DNA from: Spirochaetales bacterium
GTDB taxonomy: Bacteria; Spirochaetota; Leptospiria; Leptospirales; Leptonemataceae
DNA length: 64,000 nucleotides
NCBI GenBank assembly: GCA_024233935.1
Contig: JACKOY010000002.1
Span: 186,001 to 250,000, forward strand
Direction of reading: 5' to 3'
Numbering within the stretch: position 1 is the stretch's first letter; the number at the start of each line of letters is the position of its first letter. The notes beneath the pieces are model-generated. The model saw nothing but the letters and a program-made list of their open reading frames with translations, made no database searches and was not told where the DNA came from. This document shows positions 38,995 through 46,912 of this stretch, in pieces. The position numbers and the translations under genes are program-made.

Positions 38995-39330
38995 ATGAGA
39001 CCGGAACCCACTGAATTCGAACGCCAGATGCTGGAAAAACTGGAAGCTGCTCTGGAACCCACGTATCTCGAAATTCGAAACGATAGCGGGAATCATGCCG
39101 GCCACGCCAGCAGTCCAGGCACCGGCATTTCACACTTTCGCGTTTTTATAGAAAGCAAACGCTTTGAGGGTTTGGGACTCGTCGATCGACACCGTATGGT
39201 GTATGATGTATTAAAAGAAGAGCTGGCCGGTCCCGTGCATGCTCTGGCCGTCCATGCTGGTCTACCCGGAGAACTACCCAGACCCAAAGGTCCGCCGCAA
39301 CCGCCTGAATACAAGAACGAAGGTCGATAG
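38995..39330 (+). CDS. BolA-family protein (first of two)
   Basis: This 111-residue protein is BolA-like. SGNHAGHAS is the metal-ligand [H] loop of the BolA1 type, and FRVFIESKRFEGLGLVDRHRMVYDVLKEEL matches the FEGxxxVxRHRxVY core. A Pro-rich tail of about 18 residues follows. BolA proteins pair with CGFS glutaredoxins to bind a shared [2Fe-2S] cluster. Such a glutaredoxin is encoded at 40273, in the same run. The stop overlaps the GST start by 1 nt. Confidence 0.9.
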   Translation: MRPEPTEFERQMLEKLEAALEPTYLEIRNDSGNHAGHASSPGTGISHFRVFIESKRFEGLGLVDRHRMVYDVLKEELAGPVHALAVHAGLPGELPRPKGPPQPPEYKNEGR

Positions 39331-39980
39331 TGCCACCAGAACTGATCAGCTTCAAGCTCTGTCCGTTTGTGCAACGGTCGGTAATCACCCTCAAACACAA
39401 GGGCGTGCCTTTTGATGTAAAGTACATCGATCTGGAAAACAAACCCGACTGGTTTCTGCGGTTGTCCCCGACGGGCAAGGTCCCGGTTCTGAAGGTAGGC
39501 GATACGGTCTTGTTTGAATCAGCGGTCATCAACGAGTACCTGAACGAAGTGAATCCCCCGTCCATGCATCCTGCCGATCCGCTGGAACGGGCCCGGCATC
39601 GCGCCTGGATTGAACTGGGTTCCGATCTACTGGGCGAACAATACCGCTGGATGATCGGCGACCAGGCCACCTTCGAGAAAGCCGAAGCGGCGCTAGCGTC
39701 GAAGTTGAGTCGTCTGGAAGCCGAGGTACGGGGGCCCTTTTTCGCCGGCGGCAGCCCCTGCCTGGTGGACGCGGCCGTGGCGCCACTGTTGCATCGCTTT
39801 GAAATTTTGGCCAGGCATACCGGTCGCGACCCGTTGTCGGGCCACGGCCCGCTTGAGATCTGGCGGGATGAAATCCTGACCTGGCCGGCGCTTCGGGAAT
39901 CCGTGGTCCCGGATTTTGAGCCCCTGCTGGTCGACTACACGCGCGCTAAGAGTGGGGCTCTGGCGGGCCTTTTGCGGTAG
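39330..39980 (+). CDS. Glutathione S-transferase family protein (CPF type)
   Basis: This 216-residue GST begins LISFKLCPFVQRSVITLKHKG, with a CPFV site like omega-class/glutathionyl reductases, then LSPTGKVPVLK and FESAVINEYL for glutathione binding, and a helical C-terminal domain. A catalytic Cys at this place favours thiol transfer (deglutathionylation) over conjugation. The GTG start overlaps the bolA stop by 1 nt. Its position between two bolA genes suggests a role in glutathione-linked redox or cluster handling. Confidence 0.88.
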   Translation: MPPELISFKLCPFVQRSVITLKHKGVPFDVKYIDLENKPDWFLRLSPTGKVPVLKVGDTVLFESAVINEYLNEVNPPSMHPADPLERARHRAWIELGSDLLGEQYRWMIGDQATFEKAEAALASKLSRLEAEVRGPFFAGGSPCLVDAAVAPLLHRFEILARHTGRDPLSGHGPLEIWRDEILTWPALRESVVPDFEPLLVDYTRAKSGALAGLLR

Positions 39981-40014
39981 CCGGCCGGGGAATCTGCCAA
40001 AAAACGGCCATAGT

Positions 40015-40239
40015 ATGAAGCTGGAAGACATCAAGAGCCGCATAGAAGAGGGCCTCGCAGGGGCTCAGGTCGAAATCCTGGACCCCATGCGGGATGGGGT
40101 CCATATCAAGGCCATCGTGGTTTTTGACGGTTTTTCGGGCAAGAGCCTGCTGGAACAACACCGCATGGTGTACGGGCTTTTCAGCGAAGAGCTAAAAGGG
40201 GAACTGCACGCGCTGGCGCTGGAAACCCGGAGCGCCTGA
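40015..40239 (+). CDS. BolA/IbaG-like protein (second of two)
   Basis: This short 74-residue BolA protein lacks the GNHxGH loop of the first copy; DPMRDGVHIKAIVVFDGFSGKSLLEQHRMVYGLFSEEL carries the core FxGxxxLxxHRMVY. The length and missing loop fit the IbaG/BolA2 type, which uses a different ligand set with Grx4. It precedes the CGFS glutaredoxin gene by 33 nt. Having both BolA types together fits alternative Grx4 partners. Confidence 0.88.
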   Translation: MKLEDIKSRIEEGLAGAQVEILDPMRDGVHIKAIVVFDGFSGKSLLEQHRMVYGLFSEELKGELHALALETRSA

Positions 40240-40272
40240 GCGTATCTTATTTTGGAGTAGAGGATTACAACA

Positions 40273-40584
40273 ATGGATCAGGCACTAAAAGATAAAATCG
40301 AATCGAACATCAAATCGAAAAAGGTATTTCTGTTCATGAAGGGCACGCCCGCCCAACCGATGTGTGGTTTTTCGGCCGGGGTGGTTTCTGTTCTGAATCA
40401 GCTGGGCGTCGATTACGGTAGTTTCAATATCTTTGACGACGAAAACGTTCGTCAGGGAATCAAAGAGTACGCCAACTGGCCGACCATTCCCCAGCTTTAT
40501 GTGGATGGTGAATTCATTGGCGGGCACGACATCGTCGTGCAGATGGCGCAATCCGGAGAGCTGCAAAAAAAACTGGGTGGCTGA
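40273..40584 (+). CDS. grxD: Monothiol CGFS glutaredoxin (Grx4/GrxD)
   Basis: This 103-residue protein has the active site CGFS at residues 31-34 in PAQPMCGFSAGVV, followed by YANWPTIPQLYVDGEFIGGHDIV. CGFS glutaredoxins bind a [2Fe-2S] cluster with glutathione and hand it on, often as a heterodimer with BolA. Two BolA genes lie just upstream. It overlaps the dithiol-type glutaredoxin gene by 1 nt (TGATG). The upstream AGTAGAGG gives a fair ribosome site. Confidence 0.95.
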   Translation: MDQALKDKIESNIKSKKVFLFMKGTPAQPMCGFSAGVVSVLNQLGVDYGSFNIFDDENVRQGIKEYANWPTIPQLYVDGEFIGGHDIVVQMAQSGELQKKLGG

Positions 40585-40835
40585 TGGTCCGCATCTACCA
40601 GTTCCCTTCCTGCCCCTATTGTGCGATGGTCGCGCGGGCCGTGCAATCCCTCGGCCTGCGCGAGTCCGTTGACTATGAAATGATTGATGCCCGTCGCGGC
40701 ACTCCGGGACGAGAAGAGGTCGTGCGCCTGGGCGGCATGAGCCAGGTTCCTTTTCTGGTTGATGGCGATGTCAGCATGTACGAAAGCCGCGACATCATTG
40801 CTTATTTGCATCGTAAGTACGCCACGCACGTCTGA
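40584..40835 (+). CDS. Dithiol glutaredoxin (CPYC)
   Basis: This 83-residue glutaredoxin starts VRIYQFPSCPYCAMVARAV with the redox pair Cys10-Cys13, then MSQVPFLVDGD and the YESRDIIAYL motif that binds glutathione. It uses glutathione to reduce disulfides. The ATG overlaps the grxD stop by 1 nt, so the two are coupled. It ends the bolA-gst-bolA-grx-grx run. Confidence 0.92.
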   Translation: MVRIYQFPSCPYCAMVARAVQSLGLRESVDYEMIDARRGTPGREEVVRLGGMSQVPFLVDGDVSMYESRDIIAYLHRKYATHV

Positions 40836-40984
40836 TCGGGCGCGCGCAGCGGATATGCGCGGCAGCGGGTTCCGGCGCACGCCTGTCCGAAACAGCATTT
40901 ACATTTCCTCGTCGGCCGGGCCTTCCGCGGGTGGTCTCGTTGCTTTCAGGCCCACGCCAATTGGCAGTAGGCGCTGCGGGATGC

Positions 40985-41986
40985 CTACTGATAGGCTTCG
41001 GGAAATTCGTACATGTCGCGTTGCACACGGCGGCTGAGGACCTGAAATTCGGTGGAGTCTTCGCCAAAGCGCAGGCGGGCATAACTCAAGAGGTGCTCGT
41101 TTTTGCGGCGTTTGTATTCGAGGCGGTTTTCGCGATCGCGCATACGTTCGGCCATGACTTCACGATAACGATAGCAAGTCGCGAGCAGTCGGTGTGCTTC
41201 GGGTTCCTGCGCGCGGGCCGGGCCGAGGGCCATGTAGTCTTCGAGAGCATCCACGCAGAGGTCCAGGTTGCGCGCCCGGAACTGTTGCTTCACGTACTCG
41301 CGTAAGACGCTGGCTTTGAGTTCGAGATACGGTTCCGATTCCAGGACGCCCGGATTCTGGATCTGATCGAGAAGGCGCATGCTTCGAACCAGATGTGAAA
41401 TGGCTTCATTGCGGTGCGTGCCTTCAATCTGACGCTCGCGGCGTTCCAGAGCCATGCGCAAATCGTGGCGTTCCCAGTCATAGCGGGCGTTGGCTGTGCT
41501 GAAGTTTTCACGCTCCCGACCAACCCTTTCTTCTCCGAGTCGCAGTTCGCGCCGTGCTTCAAGATACTGGTTGCGGGCGTCCCGGAGCCGCGCCATGGAG
41601 CGCTCGACCGATACCTCGTCCAGGATGCGCAGTTCGGGAAACAGCGGGCTGATGTCCTGGTCGTCCCAGCCGGCGTTCTCGTCGTTTTCCTCGGCAATGC
41701 CCGAGGTTTCGTCGTGAAAGAAGGCCTCTCGTTCCAGATATCCAGCGCCGTTCGGATCGAAGCGCTGGGCGTCGCCGAAAAAGAACTCCGTTTCGGGCGG
41801 AGACGTATCGGTGCGGGTCTCCGGTGAATTTGTTTCGACGGTAGGCTCCTGAGCCGAAAGTTGACCCGAGATGCCTGGTAAAAGCAAAGAAGCGCCGCAG
41901 ATCGCCGCGGCGATTAGCGGGGAAACGCGGGCCGGGATTCGGGCTTTTCGTGCCATTGTTTGTGCCGCTGAGAGAGTTGGAGCCAT
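40985..41986 (-). CDS. Exported alpha-helical/coiled-coil protein of unknown function
   Basis: This roughly 333-residue protein has a signal peptide ending near LSAQ (about residue 46 from the ATG at 41986), an acidic low-complexity stretch (ETNSPETRTDTSPPETEFFFG), and then helices rich in Arg and Glu (SMARLRDARNQYLEARRELRLGEERV, YDWERHDLRMALERRERQ) likely to form coiled coils. A later ATG at 41956 is also possible. The family is unknown to me. It diverges from lysA. A similar-sized exported helical protein lies on the other side of lysA. Comparison with the helical flagellar-sheath proteins of Leptospira would be worthwhile, but I see no proof of this. Confidence 0.7.
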   Translation of the reverse strand: MAPTLSAAQTMARKARIPARVSPLIAAAICGASLLLPGISGQLSAQEPTVETNSPETRTDTSPPETEFFFGDAQRFDPNGAGYLEREAFFHDETSGIAEENDENAGWDDQDISPLFPELRILDEVSVERSMARLRDARNQYLEARRELRLGEERVGRERENFSTANARYDWERHDLRMALERRERQIEGTHRNEAISHLVRSMRLLDQIQNPGVLESEPYLELKASVLREYVKQQFRARNLDLCVDALEDYMALGPARAQEPEAHRLLATCYRYREVMAERMRDRENRLEYKRRKNEHLLSYARLRFGEDSTEFQVLSRRVQRDMYEFPEAYQ

Positions 41987-42016
41987 ATTACTGGTTCGGC
42001 AAAAAGAGAGAGCAGG

Positions 42017-43285
42017 ATGAGCCTCAGAGTCCCCATCGAGCCCCTGGAATACCGCTCCGGGGCGCTTTTCTTTGACGGTTTTTCGCTGGAATCGTTGGCG
42101 GAAAATCACGGGACGCCTCTGTACGTGTACTCAGCCGGAGCGGTCCGTTCCCGGCTGGCCGCCTACCGTGCAGGCATCGGGCAGCGGCGTCACCAGATTT
42201 GCTACGCGATGAAAGCGAATGGGAACCTCGGATTGCTCGGGGTGCTGGCCCGGGAAAACTGCGGTGTCGATATCGTGAGCGGCGGGGAGCTGTTTCGGGC
42301 CCTGCGCGCCGGCATATCACCGGAGCGCATTGTGTTTTCGGGTGTCGGCAAGAGCGCGACCGAAATGGTCGAGGGCCTGGAAAACGAAATTCATCTGTTT
42401 GTTGTGGAGTCCGGAGCCGAGCTACACCTGCTGTCGCAGGTCGCAAGCGCGCGCGGGCAGGTGGCGCGCGTTAGCGTGCGGGTAAACCCGGACGTGGACG
42501 CCGGCACCCATCCCTATATTGCCACCGGTCTGCGCGAAAACAAGTTCGGGATCGACCATGAGGAAGTGCTCGCAACCTACCGGCTCATTCAGGAGCTGCC
42601 CGGTCTTGAGGCCCGCGGCATCGGCTTTCATATTGGCTCGCAACTGACCGACCTGGACGGTTTTAGGGAGGCTGCGCGCCGCATTCGAGACTTGATCGAG
42701 GCTTTGCGGGTCGATCCGGGCGTTGTTCTATCACACGTCGACGTCGGCGGCGGCCTCGGCATTCGTTACGCCTCCGAAGAGCCACCCTCGCCCGAGGACT
42801 ATGCCCGCCTGCTGTGCGAAGAGTTGCCGTATCCGGAGATGACATTGGTCTTCGAGCCGGGCCGAAACCTGGTCGGCAACGCGGGCATACTCATCTCACG
42901 AATCCTGTTTCGCAAACAGAACGGGGCCAAAGTCTTTTTCATTGCGGATGCAGCCATGAACGACCTCATCCGTCCCTCTTTGTACGGCGCTTACCATGAG
43001 ATCTGGCCCGCGATTCGGGAACGCATGGTCCACCCGATCTCCGGTGCGGACCTTGTGGGGCCGGTTTGCGAAAGCGGGGATTTTCTGGCCCGGGACCGGG
43101 AGCTACCCGACCTGCAGGCCGGCGACCTGGTGGCGCTCGCTTCAGCGGGTGCCTATGGGTTCGTGATGTCCTCAAACTACAATGCCCGCCTGCGCCCGGC
43201 CGAAGTACTGATCGATGGCGGCGAGGCCCGACTGGTGCGCGCCAGGGAGAGTTACGACGACCTGGTGCGGCTGGAAACGCTCTGA
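42017..43285 (+). CDS. lysA: LysA diaminopimelate decarboxylase
   Basis: This 422-residue fold-type III PLP enzyme has the PLP lysine in CYAMKAN (Lys66), then GVDIVSGGELFRAL, the IGFHIGSQL loop, DVGGGLGIRY with the phosphate-binding glycines, EPGRNLVGNAGIL, and CESGDFLARDREL with the catalytic Cys. It removes carbon dioxide from meso-diaminopimelate to give L-lysine. dapD at 10767 belongs to the same route. A GAGAGCAGG ribosome-site region lies just before the ATG. Confidence 0.96.
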   Translation: MSLRVPIEPLEYRSGALFFDGFSLESLAENHGTPLYVYSAGAVRSRLAAYRAGIGQRRHQICYAMKANGNLGLLGVLARENCGVDIVSGGELFRALRAGISPERIVFSGVGKSATEMVEGLENEIHLFVVESGAELHLLSQVASARGQVARVSVRVNPDVDAGTHPYIATGLRENKFGIDHEEVLATYRLIQELPGLEARGIGFHIGSQLTDLDGFREAARRIRDLIEALRVDPGVVLSHVDVGGGLGIRYASEEPPSPEDYARLLCEELPYPEMTLVFEPGRNLVGNAGILISRILFRKQNGAKVFFIADAAMNDLIRPSLYGAYHEIWPAIRERMVHPISGADLVGPVCESGDFLARDRELPDLQAGDLVALASAGAYGFVMSSNYNARLRPAEVLIDGGEARLVRARESYDDLVRLETL

Positions 43286-43382
43286 GCCACTCGACTCTGT
43301 CCGAAAGGCGGCGCAGACCCGGGGAATGCGTGGCGGCCCCGCGCGAACTGACCGATAGTACCACGGGGACCCTCGGGCTCTT

Positions 43383-44405
43383 ATGGTCGGTCACGCACTG
43401 CGAAAATTTCGCCGGGCGCTTTCGGGGCGCATGGTTTTTCCGGGAACGCTCGGGCTCTTGTTGTCGGCCCAGAGTGTGCTCGCGCTGCCGGCCGATGCGG
43501 TTGGTCTGGGTGTGGCGCTGGAAAAACAGGAAGCCGAGATTGGCTATCTGGATGTGTGCCTGAGCAACCTCCCTGACGAAGCCGAAGTAAAACAACAGAT
43601 TACCGATCCCTATCGGGAAGCGATCCAGCGGGCTTACCACGCCCGACTCTGGCTCGTTCGAAATGATTACGGCGCCGCCCTTGGCCAGCTGAATCAATCC
43701 CGGGCCGCCCTGGCAAGGGCCTACGACATGATGCTGGCCCACTATCTGGCGACGGGCGCCGCAGTTCTCGACGAGGCGTCCCTGGAACTGGCGCTTCCGA
43801 CTGACCAGCACGTGCGTTATTTTCTCAGCGAGGGCTACCGCGAGGCCCGTTCCGCCCAATTGGCCTACATTCGTGGACGTCATATATCTCCGCACCTGTA
43901 CGGTGACATGATCCAGGCCTATCAGTTCGGCATCGAAAACATGCGTCGCGCCCGACGGTTCGGCGTGCTTGCGTTGATTGAAGCGCGCTTATCCCGCGAA
44001 GAAAAGGAACGCTATCGTGTAATTACTCTGGATGACTACTTGAATCCCTCGGAATTCGAACCCGAACGCGCCGATTCCGATTTTGATCGTGTCGGTTACC
44101 TGCTGCTTACATTGATATCGCGCGAGGTTCTGCCGGCTGCAGTCAGCACCCGTCATCTACCCGATCCCGTCGTGCTTCCATTGATGGAGATTCACTACGA
44201 CAACTACCGTCGACGCATTGGGGCGCGGGATTCCGTGCGAGAAAGGTTGGTTATGGAACTGGACCGTCGCCTGTTCTATACCGAGCAGATGCTTCCCAAT
44301 CGTAATGCCGCCAATCGATTCGAAGTGCCCGCAGCTGAAAGCGATGCCCGGCCGCCGCGTGTGGCCGAACCCGCTTCCGACGAGCTTCCGCCCACAGACG
44401 GTTAA
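43383..44405 (+). CDS. Exported helical protein of unknown function
   Basis: This 340-residue protein has a basic N-terminus and signal peptide (RKFRRALSGRMVFPGTLGLLLSAQSVLALPAD), then an all-helical body (AIQRAYHARLWLVRNDYGAALGQLNQSRAALARAYDMML) that resembles TPR-like helical hairpins without clear TPR signatures, and a Pro-rich tail. No catalytic motif is visible. It follows lysA after 97 nt and is probably periplasmic. The family is unknown to me; it may be spirochaete-specific. Confidence 0.7.
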   Translation: MVGHALRKFRRALSGRMVFPGTLGLLLSAQSVLALPADAVGLGVALEKQEAEIGYLDVCLSNLPDEAEVKQQITDPYREAIQRAYHARLWLVRNDYGAALGQLNQSRAALARAYDMMLAHYLATGAAVLDEASLELALPTDQHVRYFLSEGYREARSAQLAYIRGRHISPHLYGDMIQAYQFGIENMRRARRFGVLALIEARLSREEKERYRVITLDDYLNPSEFEPERADSDFDRVGYLLLTLISREVLPAAVSTRHLPDPVVLPLMEIHYDNYRRRIGARDSVRERLVMELDRRLFYTEQMLPNRNAANRFEVPAAESDARPPRVAEPASDELPPTDG

Positions 44406-44765
44406 TTACTTGCGGCCTTCCGGGTTGCGCTTCCCGAAAAGAATTCCCAGTCCCTGTTCTACGATGTTGCTCGAATTCTGAGCGACACGTTTTGCGGTTT
44501 CTTCAATCAGATCACCGCTCATTACTCCGGTCAGCGCTTCCTTAAAGCCATCGCGCACCTCATCCCGAAACTCGGGCTTGAGCTCCCGGCCCGCCTCCAG
44601 GACTCCTTCGCGCAATCGTTCTTTCAGGGTTACCGAAAGTTCGTCGAGTTCCTGGTACAGGCGATCGCGCAGGACAATCCGGAATAGCAGGTAGGCAAAG
44701 AGAAGGGTAAGCAGACTGGAAACGAAGGCGGTGATACCCGCCACAAACAAAAGTTCCTGGCTCAT
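44406..44765 (-). CDS. Membrane-anchored helical protein, 119 residues
   Basis: This protein has an N-terminal membrane helix (about 5-30, LLFVAGITAFVSSLLTLLFAYLLFRIVL) followed by a charged amphipathic helix of about 80 residues (ELDELSVTLKERLREGVLEAGRELKPEF) ending EGRK. The layout suits a membrane-tethered coiled coil facing the cytoplasm. It overlaps the helicase stop by 4 nt, so translation is coupled. Its stop abuts that of the gene on the other strand with no gap. Function is unknown. Confidence 0.75.
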   Translation of the reverse strand: MSQELLFVAGITAFVSSLLTLLFAYLLFRIVLRDRLYQELDELSVTLKERLREGVLEAGRELKPEFRDEVRDGFKEALTGVMSGDLIEETAKRVAQNSSNIVEQGLGILFGKRNPEGRK

Positions 44766-46864
44766 CCGACATCGCCTCCGGACCGTAGACTGAGACCCGA
44801 GAGCAGATCGGTCAAGGTATTTTGACCGTCGCCCTCGGTTTCCCGGAGGACCCATTCCAGGCAGTTCTCTGGAAGCTCATCGAGAAAGCGGGACGGCTCA
44901 ACCTGAATCCGTTCTCCAAAGCGTCGGCGGCTCGAAGCGCCCGTAAGCCAGAGTTCTTTGCGCGCCCTGGTAATGCCGACGTAGAAAAGCCGCCGCTCTT
45001 CGTCCAGAGCGCTTTCCGATTCTTCGATACTGCGCGGGGCCGGGAAAACCCCTTCCTCAAGGCCCGTCAGAAAGACGACCGGGAATTCCAGTCCTTTGGA
45101 GAGGTGAAAGGTCAACAGCTGCACGCGACCGCGCGGGTCGTCGCTGTCCTGGTCCTGGGCCAGGAGGCTCAGACGGGCCAGAAACTCAAAGAGCCCCGGC
45201 GGTTCGGGCCCTTCGTGGTTGTCCTCAAAGAAGGCCAACATATTTGTCAGCTCCGAAAGGTTGAGCATGCGCGCGCGAACGACGCGATCGTTGTCGCCTT
45301 CTCTGCGGAACTCCGATTCGAAGTTCAGTTCGGAAATCAGGGCCGCCAGCACCTGGGCCAGGGGGCGCGTTCGGGTGAACTCTTTGCGGTATTTGCGCAG
45401 GAGCTCAAGAAACTCATGCATGGCCGCGATGGTGTCCGGGCGGACTCCCGGCAACAGTCCGGGTTCGGACTCAATGTCCTCCAGTACGCTATTCAGCCCA
45501 CCCCGGGCGCTCACGGGACGCGAGTTCATGTACTCACCGATTTTTCGCCAGGTTGTATCGCCGATGCCGCGGCGGGGGCGATTGATGATGCGCGAGAGCG
45601 CCACTTCGTCGGCCGGGTTGGCGATGGCGCGCAGGTAGCCAATCAGGTCCCGCACTTCTCGACGATCAAAGAAGCGATAACCGCCCACAACGTGATGCGG
45701 AATGTTACGCTTCCGGAGTTCCTGCTCAAAAGCTCGCGACTGAAAGTTCGTACGGTAGAGTATGGCAAAATCGGCCGGGCTGAGTTTTTCGCGCACCATG
45801 GCTTCTTCAATGCGGTCGGCGATAATCTGCGCCTCGCGCTCTTCGTCAGCGCCGATGGCGGCCCGCAGGGGAGGACCGTTGCCGGCCGTGGCCCGCATCC
45901 GCTTCTGGACCCGAATCTGGTTGTGGGCTATGACCGCGTTGGCGGCTTCGAGAATCTGTCCGGTGGAGCGGTAGTTCGTCTCCAGCCGCACGACATGGGC
46001 CCGGGGATAGTCCCGTTCAAAGCCCAGAATAATACCTACGTCCGCGCCGCGCCAGCCGTAGATGGCCTGATCGTCGTCGCCCACAACACATAAGTTGCCG
46101 GGTTCGCCGACCAATAAGCGCATCAGCTCGTACTGCACCGGATTTGTGTCCTGGTATTCATCGACCAGAAAATAGCGCCATCGGCGACGATACTTTTCGA
46201 GCACCTGCTTTTTGGAACGCAGCAGGCGAAGCGGCAACAGCAAAAGGTCATCGAAGTCAACCGCATTCATGGAACGCAGAGCTTCTTCGTAACGCCGGAA
46301 GATGCGTTCGAACAGATCCGGCTCGTAGTTCAGATTGCGGTCCTCCGCGAAAAGAGCCGGTGGCTGGCCCGAATTCTTACACAGTGAAATCCAGAACAGT
46401 GTGCCGTCTGCTTTGATGCTCGACGGGTCCAGGCGAAACTCACGATAAATGTCGGAAAGTACGTTTTCCAGATCGTCGGGCGGCATGATCGAATACGGCT
46501 TTCGAAAGCCGGGCAAATGTTCGATCTCGTGCGACAAAATCCGATGGCCGAGGCTGTGAAAAGTCGAGACCACCATGCCCCGCAGGGCCGGGCGTCCGGT
46601 TAGACCCTCGAGCCTGGTGCGCATTTCTCGCGCGCTCTTGTTTGTAAACGTGACCGCAACGATCGCGGAGGACGGAATTCCTTCGGCGAGCATTTGGACC
46701 ACCCGTTCGGTGATCACGGTGGTCTTGCCGCTGCCGGCCCCGGCCAGAATCAAAAGCGGACCGTGGACGCGCGCGACCGCTTCAGCCTGCTCCGGGTTTA
46801 GGGCCCGGGACCGGCTCTTCTTTTTGATCTGGCGACCGGCCGCGGGCTTCATGCGAAGGGACAT
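44762..46864 (-). CDS. UvrD/PcrA-type superfamily 1A DNA helicase
   Basis: This 700-residue helicase has motif I AGAGSGKT (41-48), motif Ia TFTNKSAREM, motif II VDEYQDTN, motif III GDDDQAIYGWRGAD, motif IV LETNYRST, motif V LSRIINRPRRGIG region and motif VI VGITRARKEL. The Rep/PcrA layout (3' to 5' polarity) is likely; I cannot tell PcrA, UvrD and Rep apart from sequence alone. An ATG at 46864 gives the usual start ahead of LNPEQAEAV. It works in excision repair and fork clearing. Length (about 700) matches PcrA. Confidence 0.93.
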   Translation of the reverse strand: MSLRMKPAAGRQIKKKSRSRALNPEQAEAVARVHGPLLILAGAGSGKTTVITERVVQMLAEGIPSSAIVAVTFTNKSAREMRTRLEGLTGRPALRGMVVSTFHSLGHRILSHEIEHLPGFRKPYSIMPPDDLENVLSDIYREFRLDPSSIKADGTLFWISLCKNSGQPPALFAEDRNLNYEPDLFERIFRRYEEALRSMNAVDFDDLLLLPLRLLRSKKQVLEKYRRRWRYFLVDEYQDTNPVQYELMRLLVGEPGNLCVVGDDDQAIYGWRGADVGIILGFERDYPRAHVVRLETNYRSTGQILEAANAVIAHNQIRVQKRMRATAGNGPPLRAAIGADEEREAQIIADRIEEAMVREKLSPADFAILYRTNFQSRAFEQELRKRNIPHHVVGGYRFFDRREVRDLIGYLRAIANPADEVALSRIINRPRRGIGDTTWRKIGEYMNSRPVSARGGLNSVLEDIESEPGLLPGVRPDTIAAMHEFLELLRKYRKEFTRTRPLAQVLAALISELNFESEFRREGDNDRVVRARMLNLSELTNMLAFFEDNHEGPEPPGLFEFLARLSLLAQDQDSDDPRGRVQLLTFHLSKGLEFPVVFLTGLEEGVFPAPRSIEESESALDEERRLFYVGITRARKELWLTGASSRRRFGERIQVEPSRFLDELPENCLEWVLRETEGDGQNTLTDLLSGLSLRSGGDVG

Positions 46865-46912
46865 AATTCGGCGGCCGGAAGGGTGGGGCAACTCGAAAAG
46901 CGTGCGATGCGC

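Noticed and set aside
44822..46093. 423-residue plus-strand frame opposite the UvrD-type helicase
   Set aside because: All helicase motifs are in order on the minus strand; the plus frame is a high-GC shadow.
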